DNA of 46,266 nucleotides from Gammaproteobacteria bacterium. GTDB taxonomy: Bacteria > Pseudomonadota > Gammaproteobacteria > Chromatiales > Chromatiaceae. The notes under the pieces are model-generated. The model saw only the letters and a list, made by a program, of their open reading frames with translations, did not search any database and was not told the DNA's origin. Below, piece after piece: positions 1 through 8,641 of the stretch; the stretch's first letter is position 1; each line of letters opens with the position of its first letter. A program made the translations under genes and the position numbers. The DNA lies in assembly GCA_018812525.1 (NCBI GenBank), contig JAHJDE010000159.1, forward strand, positions 1 to 46,266. The letters run 5' to 3'.

Positions 1-1
1 C

Positions 2-147
2 CGGGAAGCCGGTCCCGGATCTTTTTACGCGCAGCCCCCCCACCAGAAGCCGCGCGTTATGACACCGGCCAAGGTTGCCGAATGCGCAAATCACTTGGCG
101 ACAGGTCTGAGTCCTGCCCAGATCGCCCGACAAATCGGCATCATTAT
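2..147 (+). pseudogene. C-terminal fragment of a recombinase/transposase (HTH tail)
   Basis: The reading frame is open from the window edge. It contains a helix-turn-helix-like segment (LSPAQIARQIGI) preceded by TPAKVAE, the usual look of the DNA-binding tail of resolvase-type serine recombinases. Similarity stops at about position 147, where an unrelated sequence beginning aggggacagaccacggtttt takes over, so the HTH is cut before its recognition helix is complete. That following sequence resembles short repeats often found beside IS200-like/RAYT genes. The family call rests on the HTH pattern alone; the catalytic domain, if present, lies outside the window. Confidence 0.4.
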
Positions 148-419
148 TAGGGGACAGACCACGGTTTTCTCTAATCTTTCCTTCATAAGTAATGTGCGCG
201 TTCAACTGAGCGAAGGCATGCAACGACTGCTTCCTTTTTTACATGAACTTGATTTCATATCTATTGGCTAGACACCTTTCAATCTTTCATATAAATCCCG
301 ATGATTGTTTTTCAACTTCTCCATTATTTTGGAGTCTTTTCTAAGTAATATCTGCATTGGTGGCTAATGGCAAAATCGATACGCTCGTTTTCCACGGCTG
401 GCAGCGTAAGTGGCGCGTA
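148..419. other. AT-richer gene-free stretch
   Basis: No convincing gene is visible. Base composition is lower in GC than the rest of the window, and the stretch begins with the abrupt junction after the recombinase tail. It probably consists of insertion debris. Confidence 0.4.
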
Positions 420-656
420 TTATGAGTGTCCACTCGGACGCCTAGTCAGGTTTCTTTTTATTTCATTTCCGGCCAGATCCATAAGCATGCGTAGCGCGTG
501 ATTCACGGAATCGGAATCCTTGAAGATCTCGGCAATGTCCGGCTCAAGAAGAACAACATTGGTCCCATTCCGATAGGCTTGGTGGTGCTTGCCGCGAATT
601 CCGCTGGAGAAATCATATTCTGAACGCATTTCATTATCTTTAGTGGTTTTGCTCAT
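420..656 (-). CDS. brnA: BrnA-like antitoxin
   Basis: This 78-residue protein starts at the ATG at 656. It carries SEYDFSSGIRGKH followed by TNVVLLEPDIAEIFKDS and SVNHALRML, the pattern of the short antitoxins found directly downstream of BrnT-type toxins. Its start overlaps the end of the toxin gene by 17 bp, which suggests translational coupling. Antitoxins of this group bind the toxin and usually repress their own operon. A longer frame extends upstream inside the toxin gene, but the ATG at 656 matches the family N-terminus. The symbol is by analogy, because the family is diverse. Confidence 0.7.
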   Translation of the reverse strand: MSKTTKDNEMRSEYDFSSGIRGKHHQAYRNGTNVVLLEPDIAEIFKDSDSVNHALRMLMDLAGNEIKRNLTRRPSGHS

Positions 657-918
657 AGTATCTCTCCTCTTGCGGTGCAGCCATCCTTGCGCTGATGATG
701 CGAATTTTGCCTTGCTCCGTCTCGGTGTAGGACACAACCAGCAGTTTGCCCGTACTTGATCGTCCAATACTAAGAAATCGGTACTCACCGGATGAGTGGT
801 CTGGATCTGAAATGGTCAACTCCAGTGGATCACCAAAGATAGTCGTGGCCTCGGAAAAAGCTATACAGTGCTTCTTCTCATTTTTCCATGCCTTATTTTT
901 GTCCCATCCAAATTCCAC
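640..918 (-). CDS. brnT: BrnT family toxin (RelE-fold ribonuclease)
   Basis: This 92-residue protein has the BrnT signature throughout: FGWDKNKAWKNEKKHCIAF at the N-terminus, EATTIFGDPLEL in the middle, and RFLSIGRSSTGKLLVVSYTE then IRIISARMA at the C-terminus. The family has a RelE-like fold and cleaves RNA to stop translation until neutralised by BrnA. Length is normal and no frameshift is seen, so the toxin looks intact. It is first in a two-gene operon with the overlapping antitoxin. The pair lies in a patch of insertion debris, typical of a mobile or addictive accessory locus. Confidence 0.85.
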   Translation of the reverse strand: MEFGWDKNKAWKNEKKHCIAFSEATTIFGDPLELTISDPDHSSGEYRFLSIGRSSTGKLLVVSYTETEQGKIRIISARMAAPQEERYYEQNH

Positions 919-1020
919 CCATTTCCCCTCTTTTCGCTGGCTCGCTCAACGCAAAAAAGAAGCCCCTGGCAACTAACCCTGGGTTACGTCCTGCATTTAG
1001 CGCAAAAGCTGAGGTGATCT

Positions 1021-1302
1021 CTACGCCGCCTGCCTCGCGGTATGGCGCAGTCGCTTGGCGGGGGGGCCATGGAGCATCCCTTCCACGCTGATGTCTTCGT
1101 CGATTTCGGGCCAGTGGATGCCCTGTCCACCGCCAAGTATTTCGTAATGCTGCTGTTGCGCCTCCGTGGCCTCGCTCAGGCGCCAGGACCAGAGCAGCGG
1201 CACGCTGATCGTCCTCCCGTCCAGGAGATGGGCGATGATCTCATCCGCTGTGATCTGGACATCAAGCAGGCGAGGTTCCGCTACGTTAAGCACAGTGTTC
1301 AT
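1021..1302 (-). CDS. DUF2442 domain protein
   Basis: This 93-residue protein has the DUF2442 layout: an N-terminal strand pattern LLDVQITADEIIAHLLDGRTISVPL, WSWRLSEATEAQ in the centre, and GIHWPEIDEDISVEGMLHG near the end. The ATG at 1302 fits the family better than an in-frame start 36 bp upstream. DUF2442 genes commonly follow a DUF4160 gene, and here the end of a DUF4160 remnant overlaps the start by 17 bp. The pair is often treated as a toxin-antitoxin-like module, but its biochemistry is not established and no function is claimed. Confidence 0.75.
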   Translation of the reverse strand: MNTVLNVAEPRLLDVQITADEIIAHLLDGRTISVPLLWSWRLSEATEAQQQHYEILGGGQGIHWPEIDEDISVEGMLHGPPAKRLRHTARQAA

Positions 1303-1402
1303 TCCATGCCTCCAGGATTTTTTGCAAGTCGGTTTCAATCAGCTTCCGAATGCTGTTGAGTTCTTTGGGTGAGAAGCCGCCATTCTTGGCCAGGCAGACA
1401 CT
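1286..1402 (-). pseudogene. truncated DUF4160 gene (C-terminal remnant)
   Basis: The last 38 or so codons (CLAKNGGFSPKELNSI then LLEAWNE-like KILEAWNEHCA) match the C-terminal half of DUF4160 proteins, which are normally about 80-90 residues. The frame stays open upstream to 1498, but the encoded residues do not look like the DUF4160 N-terminus (its usual HVHV-type segment is missing). They come from an intergenic repeat that ends near 1503. The gene therefore appears to have lost its 5' half to repeat insertion or deletion, leaving the DUF2442 partner without an intact mate. Confidence 0.65.
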
Positions 1403-1424
1403 CTTCGTATGACCCCCACTCTTC

Positions 1425-1503
1425 GTAGTGTGCGGTAAGGCACGATTCGCGTTTGGCGGGTGTCCCGCGAATGATGCGGTTCGCAAGCCCACCGGCATCC
1501 TAC
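1425..1503. repeat. intergenic repeat (GGATGCGGT...GAACCGCATCA type)
   Basis: On the minus strand the segment reads gtaggatgccggtgggc, then ttgcgaaccgcatcattcgc, then gggacacccgccaaacgcg. This resembles a widespread class of environmental-proteobacterial intergenic repeats with an internal inverted pair (GATGC-GGT / ACC-GCATC). It joins the truncated DUF4160 gene to the end of the Rpn nuclease gene. Assignment is by pattern, since only one copy occurs in the window. Confidence 0.4.
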
Positions 1504-1513
1504 GCGCTGTTTC

Positions 1514-2389
1514 CTACGGCAACCGCAGCCGCAGCTGCCTGACCTCCTCCTCATCCAGGCCGGTCTTGGCGGCGATGGTGGCGTCGTCGAGGAGATCCAG
1601 CAGGTTGCGGGCAATGGCGAGCTGGGCCTGGTGTTCGCCTTCTACTCGGCCTTCTTCCCGGCCCCTGGCCTCCCCCTTAGCCTCCGCCAGCTCCAGCGAT
1701 CCCCGTTGCAGGATGATGAAGTCCCTGCGTTTGTGTTGCAGTTCCAGCTCTTCCAGGGTCAAGCCCGCTTCGTTGATCTGGTCGAAGGCGGCGTGGATGC
1801 AGGGGTCGCTGCCGAGGCTGTCGGGGATGTATTCGAGGCTGCCGGCATTTTTGACGAAGTAGATCCATTTGTCCTGGATGCTGTGCAGTTGCTCCAGGCC
1901 GAGGCCGAATTTGGGCAGTTCGATGAACAGCAGTTCCACGTCGTCGCTGTATTCGATGAAGCGCTCCCGTTCGATCAGGCGGAAGCGGCTGAGGTGTTCG
2001 CTGCCTTCCTCGAACATATTGAAGTCGGTGAAGGTGATGGCGATGACGGGGTTGAGCAGCCGGTAGTCGTCGCCCTTTTGCAACTGGGTGGCGTATTGCT
2101 TGGCGGCGTTGTGGAGGATGCGCTTTTCGAAGCCGGGGACGTTGAGGACCTGCATCTCGATAATGACCCGCTTACCGTTGCCCAGGGTGGCCTTGACATC
2201 GACATAGGTGTCCTTCATGCCCTTGAGCAGGGGGATCTGGTAGGGATCGACAATGGTGAGGTCGGTGATGGCCTGCTCCCCTTCGTATTCGAGAATGGCG
2301 TTGAGGAAGCTGATGAGCAGGGGCTTGGAGCCTTCGGCGCCAAAGACGCGCTTGAAGGCATAGTCGGCCTTGACATCGAGAAAGCGCAT
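1514..2389 (-). CDS. Rpn family recombination-promoting nuclease / PD-(D/E)XK transposase-like protein
   Basis: This 291-residue protein starts at the ATG at 2389 (MRFLDVKADYAFKRVFG), which is the family's N-terminus. The nuclease core is visible as DTYVDVKA, then GKRVIIEMQV, supplying the D and ExQ residues of the PD-(D/E)XK fold, followed by the family motif FEKRILHNAAKQYATQL. The C-terminal third is charged and helical, with an EAKGEARGREEGRVEGEHQ segment that usually varies between paralogues, and ends in a short helical domain (IAAKTGLDEEEVRQLRL). Rpn proteins are DNA endonucleases that raise recombination and multiply as many paralogues in genomes such as this. The gene looks intact. 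The 3' end abuts the intergenic repeat. Confidence 0.85.
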   Translation of the reverse strand: MRFLDVKADYAFKRVFGAEGSKPLLISFLNAILEYEGEQAITDLTIVDPYQIPLLKGMKDTYVDVKATLGNGKRVIIEMQVLNVPGFEKRILHNAAKQYATQLQKGDDYRLLNPVIAITFTDFNMFEEGSEHLSRFRLIERERFIEYSDDVELLFIELPKFGLGLEQLHSIQDKWIYFVKNAGSLEYIPDSLGSDPCIHAAFDQINEAGLTLEELELQHKRRDFIILQRGSLELAEAKGEARGREEGRVEGEHQAQLAIARNLLDLLDDATIAAKTGLDEEEVRQLRLRLP

Positions 2390-2834
2390 GGGGACCTCGG
2401 GACGGCGTGAAATCACGGGAGGAATTATGCACCGGTTTAGGCTGGATCGCTGTTGTTCCTGCGTCACGGACCCGGTCGGCGCGTCGTTCGGCCTATATCA
2501 ATACCTATTCGTTATTCGTTACCCCAACCCTTTGACCGCTTCGATGCGCAACCCCGTCTTGGAATAACGGTGACAGTTTACCAAATGCATTTAATTACCT
2601 CATGATCTATCTGTGAATTATATGTATTTAGTAAACTGTCACCGTAATTCCAGGCTTTCGCCACATATTGAATTCAACTACTCTGAAGAACGTTCTCAAT
2701 GGCTTATCGCCATTGAGTTGAGTCATGGCGGTTTATCCTTGGACCTCCCCTGTGAAAGACTTGGCGCTAAATGCCAACCCTAACCCTCTGGGTCTTCATG
2801 GAAGGAGATCCACCAGCATCGATTGGGAACGGCA
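2390..2834. other. intergenic region with a hairpin element and the upstream region of the exporter
   Basis: Between the divergent Rpn and MMPL genes lie a small inverted-repeat element (2561-2651), a tandem ATTCGTT doublet near 2506-2520, and a perfect 9-bp hairpin (CTCAATGGC / GCCATTGAG, 2695-2717). No gene was seen. The SD-like ggag at 2803-2806 is too far from the likely start at 2835 to serve it. Confidence 0.5.
2561..2651. repeat. 91-bp hairpin element (MITE/REP-like)
   Basis: The 21-bp ends (2561-2581 and 2631-2651) are inverted copies of each other with one mismatch, and both contain ACGGTGACAGTTTAC. Pairing continues imperfectly inward for about ten more bases (taaatacat-type). The interior is AT-rich. 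Short ends of this kind usually belong to non-autonomous elements mobilised by a transposase elsewhere. No coding capacity is present. Confidence 0.7.
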
Positions 2835-5276
2835 ATGACACTTGGTTTTGGAATGGAAAGACTGGGTCTGATCGCCCTGAAAAGACCCCATGAAACGCTG
2901 ATCCTGACGTTACTCCTCACGATACTCCTGCTCCCTGGACTCTTCCGGATTCAATTCAACAGTGAAATCCGCGAGATCTTCCGCTCGGATTCTCCGGCAT
3001 TCGCCGTCTTCGAGGAGATGACGCGCCAGTATCCTGGCAGCGAGACCGATATCTTTTTCATCGTAGAGGGGAACGATCTCTTCCAGCCGCAGCCACTCCA
3101 GCGTCTCAGCGCCCTGCACATGGACCTGCTTTCGGTCACGGGCGTCCAGGATGTCCATTCGTTGTTTTCGGCCCGCTACCCGCTATCGGCCGGTGAGAAG
3201 GCTACCAAGCCGGTCTTCCCCTTCGACCTCGACGAGATCCCCGATACGGATGAACTGAAGCGGGAGTTTCTGCGACATCCCCTTGTCTCGGGCAGGCTCC
3301 TCTCGAAGGACGCCACCCTTGCACTCTTTCTGGTCTCCCTGGAGAGCGGTAATCTCGACCTGGGGAAATTCAAGGATGTCATAGGCGAAATTCGCTCCCT
3401 AGCTGACGAGGCGCTCTCAGGAACGGGGCTCTCCTACGGCCTCACGGGCGTTCCGGTAATGCGGGTGGAGATCATAGCCGCCCTCGTGCATGACAACATT
3501 ACCTTCATTTTGATGGGTTTTAGCTTCAGCCTGGGAATCGCCTGGCTGTTCCTGCGCCAATGGCGCTATGTGGTCGTCGCCACCTCGCCCGTTCTCGCGG
3601 CGATCTTCTGGCTGATCGGCACCATGGGCTATATCGGCCAGGCTTTCGATCTCCTGACCACGGCGGTCCCAACCCTCATCATGGCCATCACCCTCTCCGA
3701 GTCTCTCTTCATGCTGTTCGCGTTCCGGCGCAACTTTGAGGCTGGCATGGCGTTCAGGGACGCCCTCGAGAGGGCGATCCGCGAGGTGGGACCAGCCTGC
3801 TTCCTGACCTATCTGACCACCCTGATTGCCCTCCTCTCGCTGACGTTAGTGCCCTTTGGCTTCATCGCCCGATTCGGCCTGACAGCAGCCCTTGGCACCG
3901 CCATCGCCTTCATCGCTAACATGACGCTGATCCCGGCCCTTGCCTCCCTGCTGCTGCGCAGGGGGATGCCTAACACTCATGGGGCGAGCAGATCCATCCC
4001 AGAGAATGAAAAGTCAGCTCGCCCCGGTTCGTTTCCTCTGGGAGAGGGGCTTTCCCCACCCACCACCCTGTCCAAGGTCTCAGCGTCGATGCAGGGCTTG
4101 TCGTCTTTTCAGACCAGGGAGGCAGGCGCGAAGGGAAGGCCCCGGTTGGTCGAACGCCTCGGACAGATCGCCGCCACCCTCATTACGAACCGCCCCCGGA
4201 CCCTGGCCCTGATTTGCCTGCTCGGCGTCTCCCAGCTCGGCCTTCTCTATGCCCTGGGCGAACCCCATTACCGCTATCGGGAGTTTCTGCGCGAGGAGAA
4301 TCCCTCCCTCCAGGCCATGCGGAAGATCGACGAGAAGCTGGCGGGCACGAGCACTTTGGCGCTGTTTCTCCAGTGGCCCGCCGGGGCCAAGCCATCCTCT
4401 GAGCAGATGCTCGCGGTCATCCGCGACGCACACCACCTGCTGGAGGCCGAGCCATTGGTGAAGGATGTCTGGTCGCTGCACAGCGTTGCAGCCTGGCTGG
4501 ATGGCAACGGCACCGGAAAGCTCGATGTGGCCGGTTTCCTGCGCGCTTTCCAGCCCCGCCTTCTGGATCGCCTGCTCTCCGAAGAAAGGGGCACGGCGGT
4601 CCTTGCGGGGCAGTATGTGGACACCGATATCGCTCAACTGTTGCCGACGCTGCGTTGGATCGAGGGACAGCTGGACGGGCTGCGCCAACGCCACCCCGGG
4701 GTGACCATCAGCCTGACCGGCATCAATCCCCTGTCGGCAAAGGCGAGTCAGGCGATGATCATGACCCTGAACCGAAGCCTCCTGACCTCCATCCTTATCA
4801 TCATTGTCCTGATCGCTATCACCCTGCGCTCCGTCAAGGCGGGGCTGATCAGCATCCTGCCCAACCTCTTGCCCGTCACGGCAGGGGGGGCCTATCTCTA
4901 TCTCTCCGGGAACAACCTGCAACTCGTCGGCGTCATCGCCTTCACCATCGGCTTTGGCATCTCCGTAGACAGCACGATCCATGTCCTGAACCACTACCGC
5001 CTGGCCCGCGATGCCGGGCAAGGCCCGAGGGAGGCCATTGGCCTGACCATAGCCACCCTGGGTCCCGTCCTGATCATCAGCACGGCCGTGTTGATAGCCG
5101 GCTTCGGCGTTACCCTGCTGAGCGACATGCCCAAACTGCAGCTCTTCGGGCAAATCTCCGTGCTCCTGTTGTTCGTGGCACTCATCGGCGACATCCTCTT
5201 TCTCCCGGCGATCATCCTGGTTGTGGATAGCTGGCGGAAATCCCCCCTCAATGCCCGGCAAAGGGCTCCCAGTTGA
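2835..5276 (+). CDS. MMPL/RND superfamily exporter
   Basis: This is an 813-residue inner-membrane protein with the two-fold MMPL architecture. Each half has one leading transmembrane helix (about residues 17-37 and 460-480), a large periplasmic loop, and a bundle of five helices near residues 210-390 and 635-800. Substrates of the family include lipids, hopanoids and hydrophobic drugs, with transport driven by the proton gradient; no substrate can be read here. The ATG at 2835 is preferred over a TTG four codons upstream. The cytoplasmic linker between the halves is unusually long. It is encoded by DNA containing a 9-bp inverted repeat (3981-3989 / 4017-4025) and a stretch like the ctctgggagag intergenic repeat at 35485, so an in-frame repeat insertion is likely. 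No adjacent membrane-fusion protein or outer-membrane channel is present. Confidence 0.85.
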   Translation: MTLGFGMERLGLIALKRPHETLILTLLLTILLLPGLFRIQFNSEIREIFRSDSPAFAVFEEMTRQYPGSETDIFFIVEGNDLFQPQPLQRLSALHMDLLSVTGVQDVHSLFSARYPLSAGEKATKPVFPFDLDEIPDTDELKREFLRHPLVSGRLLSKDATLALFLVSLESGNLDLGKFKDVIGEIRSLADEALSGTGLSYGLTGVPVMRVEIIAALVHDNITFILMGFSFSLGIAWLFLRQWRYVVVATSPVLAAIFWLIGTMGYIGQAFDLLTTAVPTLIMAITLSESLFMLFAFRRNFEAGMAFRDALERAIREVGPACFLTYLTTLIALLSLTLVPFGFIARFGLTAALGTAIAFIANMTLIPALASLLLRRGMPNTHGASRSIPENEKSARPGSFPLGEGLSPPTTLSKVSASMQGLSSFQTREAGAKGRPRLVERLGQIAATLITNRPRTLALICLLGVSQLGLLYALGEPHYRYREFLREENPSLQAMRKIDEKLAGTSTLALFLQWPAGAKPSSEQMLAVIRDAHHLLEAEPLVKDVWSLHSVAAWLDGNGTGKLDVAGFLRAFQPRLLDRLLSEERGTAVLAGQYVDTDIAQLLPTLRWIEGQLDGLRQRHPGVTISLTGINPLSAKASQAMIMTLNRSLLTSILIIIVLIAITLRSVKAGLISILPNLLPVTAGGAYLYLSGNNLQLVGVIAFTIGFGISVDSTIHVLNHYRLARDAGQGPREAIGLTIATLGPVLIISTAVLIAGFGVTLLSDMPKLQLFGQISVLLLFVALIGDILFLPAIILVVDSWRKSPLNARQRAPS

Positions 5277-5440
5277 ACTGAAACGAAAGAGCGCCAAGCG
5301 CCGGTGTATTTGGCATCAAGGAGATCAATCCCTTCAACATGGGCTACATCCGCGTCGCCCTGTAAGCTGCCGCTCAGCCCATTTTCAGACGGGGGCGAGA
5401 AGGATATACAATGGACGTCAATGTCTTCCGGGAGATACGA

Positions 5441-6397
5441 ATGTCCGATTCCAACAAGCTACAGTTCTTTCCCGTCTCCTTCTTCTCCATGGTCATGGGA
5501 CTGGCCGGCCTGACCATCGCCTGGCGCAAGATGCAGGACATCCTGCAGGTGGATTGGGGCGTGGACGCTGCGCTAGGGCTCCTCTCCGGCGGGGTGTTCC
5601 TGACCCTGGCCCTGTTCTACCTGATCAAGATCAGCAAGCACCGCCCCGCCGTCATGGCCGAGCTGAAGCACCCGATGAAGCTGAATTTCTTTCCAACCAT
5701 CTCCATCAGCCTGATCCTGCTCGCAGTGGTCGCCTTCCAGTTCAGCTTCGCCCTGGCGAACCTGCTCTGGACCCTCGGCGTCATCCTGCACCTGTTGTTG
5801 ACCCACTATGTGATGTACTCCTGGCTGCACCACGAGCACTACGAGATCCATCACATCAACCCGGCCTGGTTCATTCCCGTGATGGGCAACGCCATGGTAC
5901 CCATCGTGGGCGTGCCCCTGGGCTACGGGGAGATCTCCTGGTTCTTCTTCAGCATCGGCATCATCTTCTGGCTGGTGCTGTTCGTCATCATCTTCTATCG
6001 GGTCCTGTTCCATAACCCGCTCCCGGACAACCTAATGCCGACCTTTTTTATCCTGATCGCGCCGCCAGCCGTGGGTTTCATCGCGTACGAAAAGCTCAAT
6101 GGCGACATCGACAACTTCGCGCGGGTGCTCTACTACGGCGGGCTCTTCCTGACCCTGCTCTTTCTCGCCCAGGCGCCGCGTTTCCTGAAACTGCCCTTCG
6201 CCCTGAGCTGGTGGGCCTACTCCTTTCCCATCGCCGCCATCACCATCGCCACCTTCGTGATGTTCCTGGATACGGGCATCGTCTTTTTCCAGACCATCGG
6301 CATGGGGCTGCTGACCCTCTTGACCCTGATGGTGGTCTATCTGCTCTACCGCACCCTCCAGGCGGCGCGCAAGGGCATGATTTGTCAGCCGGATTGA
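5441..6397 (+). CDS. TDT/SLAC1-TehA family anion channel or transporter
   Basis: This 318-residue membrane protein has about ten hydrophobic segments, as in the TehA/SLAC1/Mae1 (tellurite-resistance/dicarboxylate transporter) family. Family-like features are FFPVSFFSMVMGLAGLTIAW at the N-terminus, NPAWFIPVMGNAMVPIVG in the middle, and a conserved PTFFILIAPPAVGF segment, whose Phe residues correspond to the pore-gate region of TehA. The ATG at 5441 is chosen because ggag lies six bases upstream; a frame start at 5411 lacks a comparable site. Members conduct small anions such as nitrate, chloride or sulfite. The substrate is not predictable from sequence. It sits alone between the exporter and the esterase. 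Confidence 0.8.
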   Translation: MSDSNKLQFFPVSFFSMVMGLAGLTIAWRKMQDILQVDWGVDAALGLLSGGVFLTLALFYLIKISKHRPAVMAELKHPMKLNFFPTISISLILLAVVAFQFSFALANLLWTLGVILHLLLTHYVMYSWLHHEHYEIHHINPAWFIPVMGNAMVPIVGVPLGYGEISWFFFSIGIIFWLVLFVIIFYRVLFHNPLPDNLMPTFFILIAPPAVGFIAYEKLNGDIDNFARVLYYGGLFLTLLFLAQAPRFLKLPFALSWWAYSFPIAAITIATFVMFLDTGIVFFQTIGMGLLTLLTLMVVYLLYRTLQAARKGMICQPD

Positions 6398-6442
6398 GCA
6401 TGTTTTGTTGAAATCGGATCACTGCCGGGAAGGTGAAGCCCC

Positions 6443-7372
6443 ATGACCCAGATGCGTTATCTCTTCGTTTCCCTGCTGCTGCTTTTTGGCACGGCGGAGG
6501 CCCTCGCCCAGCCCCTCACCCTGGTCACGCTTGGCGACAGCCTGACCAAGGGCGACGGGGATGCCGAGGGGGGTGGCGGCTATCCAGCCCGGCTCCAGAA
6601 GAGACTGGAGGCCAGCCATCCGGGCGCCAGCCTGCAAAACCTGGGCCAGTCAGGCATGACCACGGACGACCTGATCGACAGCCAACTGGAACCCGCCCTG
6701 GAGCAGCTGGGCAAGGCGCCGACGGGAGGGGCCAAGAGGGTCCTGATCTGGATCGGCAGTAACGACCTCTTCGGCCTCTACAACTTCGTTTGCGACGAGC
6801 AGTATCCCGGCGACTATGAGAGTTGCGAGCGGGAATCCGAGGCCATCTTCGCCGACAATATCAATACCATCCTGGTCTCCCTTCAGGGCAGTGGGGCACA
6901 GATCTATATCGCCCTGCTGGACGACCAGTCGAAGCGGCCGGTGATGGCCGACCAAATGCTACGCCAGAGCGCCTTCGACCGTTTCACCGCCGAGGAGGTG
7001 CCGCGCATGGCGGCCCAGGTCGCCAAATACAACGGCATCATCCGAAAGATCGCCACCCGGCTGGGGGTAACCCTCGTCGATTTCTCCACCTCGACCCTGT
7101 TCCAGAACGCGGCAACCCTCGATAGCGACGGCAACCATCCCAACGCCACGGGCTACGACCAGATCGCCGACACCTGGTTCCAGGCGATCTCCGGCGCCAT
7201 CCCCGCTACTACCGCCCAGGCGCCCCTTACTGAGCCCGACCCGGTGCCCGAAGCCGAACCCGAAACGGCCCCCGGCACGCCCAACGACATCGCCACCACT
7301 GGCACGCCGGAACAGCCCTCTGGGACAGCCACCGCCACCACCATCACAGAGGGAACACCGGCGCCGAATTGA
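6443..7372 (+). CDS. periplasmic SGNH/GDSL arylesterase-like hydrolase (TesA-like)
   Basis: This 309-residue protein begins with a signal peptide (hydrophobic core LFVSLLLLFG, probable cleavage after ALA near residue 22). The SGNH catalytic blocks are all present: GDSLTKG with Ser33, the Gly in LGQSGMTTDD near 68-71, GSND with Asn107, and DGNHPN with Asp229 and His232. That is the set used by TesA-type multifunctional esterases/lysophospholipases. After about residue 250 the protein carries a Pro/Glu/Thr-rich low-complexity tail of about 55 residues, which is absent from ordinary TesA proteins and may be a flexible spacer. The start is supported by aaggtgaag seven bases upstream. Confidence 0.85.
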   Translation: MTQMRYLFVSLLLLFGTAEALAQPLTLVTLGDSLTKGDGDAEGGGGYPARLQKRLEASHPGASLQNLGQSGMTTDDLIDSQLEPALEQLGKAPTGGAKRVLIWIGSNDLFGLYNFVCDEQYPGDYESCERESEAIFADNINTILVSLQGSGAQIYIALLDDQSKRPVMADQMLRQSAFDRFTAEEVPRMAAQVAKYNGIIRKIATRLGVTLVDFSTSTLFQNAATLDSDGNHPNATGYDQIADTWFQAISGAIPATTAQAPLTEPDPVPEAEPETAPGTPNDIATTGTPEQPSGTATATTITEGTPAPN

Positions 7373-7464
7373 TCCTTCGATTGGCGCATGAAATGTGGAG
7401 GAATGTAGGTTCCGCCCCAAACCAGAAAACCGGGGCACAAAAAATGCGGCAGACTGATTTCCTT

Positions 7465-7480
7465 GGCGTCCTTTGCGGTT
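7465..7480 (-). repeat. CGCAAAGGA-type repeat unit, single copy
   Basis: The minus strand reads aaccgcaaaggacgcc, one unit of the repeat family that bounds elements near 15948-16133, 41494-41651 and 42921-43055. It lies about 20 bp before the start of the acetyltransferase/peptidase gene, and no inverted partner is seen nearby. Confidence 0.55.
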
Positions 7481-7500
7481 GATTTATTGAGGAATATTGC

Positions 7501-8634
7501 TTGAATCCTAGCGACAGCGCCCCGGTCCGGATCAGGTCCGCCCGCCTGGAGGATCTCCCCCAACTGACGGCCCTTGAGCAGCGCTGCTTCAGCGAGGATC
7601 GTCTGGCGCGGCGCCAGTTTCGCCACCTGCTCACCAAGGGCAACAGCGCCGTCCTGGTGGCCGAGGCCGATGGCCGTATCCTGGGCAATACGGTACTGCT
7701 GTTCAGCCGGACTACCGCCAACAGCCGCCTCTACTCCATCGCCATCGACCCCGAGATGCGCGGCCGGGGCATCGCCAGGCGGTTGGTGGAGGCTGCTGAG
7801 ACGGAGACCTGGAAGCGGGAGCGTTCCTGGATACGGCTGGAGATCCGCAAGGACAACCTGCCCTCCATCAATCTCTTCCAGTCCCTGGGCTACCGGCGCT
7901 TTGGCGAGTACGGCAACTACTACGCCGATCACATGGACGCCTGGCGCTTCGAGAAGCAACTGGATCTGCGCCTCAAGCCCGAGCTGGCCCGCGTTCCCTT
8001 CTACGAGCAGACCCTCGATTTCACCTGCGGACCGGCCTGCCTGATCATGGCCATGCAGACCCTGGACAAGGACCTGATCCCCGACCGTATGCTGGAGCTG
8101 AGGCTCTGGCGCGAGGCCACAACCATCTTCATGACCTCCGGCCACGGCGGCTGCGGCCCTTATGGCCTGGCGCTGGCAGCGCGCCGGCGCGGCTTTGGGG
8201 TGGAGATCTTCGTCAGCGCCCCCGGCGTTCAGATGTCGGAGACGGTCCGCAACGAGGAGAAGAAGGAGGTCATGGCCCTGGTGCAGGCCGATATGGAGGC
8301 CCAGATCGCCGAACGGGGCATCCCCCTCTATTTCCAGTCGGTCGATCTGGATCTGCTGGAGCAGAAATTCCGTGCCGGCTTCGTGCCCCTCGTGCTGATC
8401 AGCTCCTGGTGGCTCTACCGGGAGATATCGCCCCACTGGGTAGTCATCACCGGCTTCGATGAGCACTTCGTCTACCTCCACGACCCCTATATCGATGTGG
8501 AGATGGGTGAAACCCCGGCCGATTCCATCAACATGCCCATCGGACGGGAACTCTTCGTGCGCATGTGCCGCTACGGCAGGAAGGGACTCCAGGCCCTGGT
8601 ACTGATCGCCTCCCCCAACAACAACGCTATCTGA
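7501..8634 (+). CDS. GNAT acetyltransferase fused to a C39-like peptidase
   Basis: This 377-residue two-domain protein starts at a TTG with gagg eight bases upstream. Residues 10-150 form a RimI-like GNAT domain, with the acetyl-CoA loop at MRGRGIARRLVEAA (86-99) and a typical NLPSINLFQSLGYRR segment. Residues 160-370 form a papain-like C39 domain: Gln170, the nucleophile Cys176 in TCGPACL, His312 in PHWVVITGFD and Asp328 in LHDPY, so the catalytic set is complete. It ends seven bases before the ATP-grasp gene, implying co-transcription. Fusions of this type beside RLAN-RimK ligases recur in proteobacteria and have been proposed to attach and trim peptide tags. The target is unknown. Confidence 0.85.
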   Translation: MNPSDSAPVRIRSARLEDLPQLTALEQRCFSEDRLARRQFRHLLTKGNSAVLVAEADGRILGNTVLLFSRTTANSRLYSIAIDPEMRGRGIARRLVEAAETETWKRERSWIRLEIRKDNLPSINLFQSLGYRRFGEYGNYYADHMDAWRFEKQLDLRLKPELARVPFYEQTLDFTCGPACLIMAMQTLDKDLIPDRMLELRLWREATTIFMTSGHGGCGPYGLALAARRRGFGVEIFVSAPGVQMSETVRNEEKKEVMALVQADMEAQIAERGIPLYFQSVDLDLLEQKFRAGFVPLVLISSWWLYREISPHWVVITGFDEHFVYLHDPYIDVEMGETPADSINMPIGRELFVRMCRYGRKGLQALVLIASPNNNAI

Positions 8635-8641
8635 CTCATCC

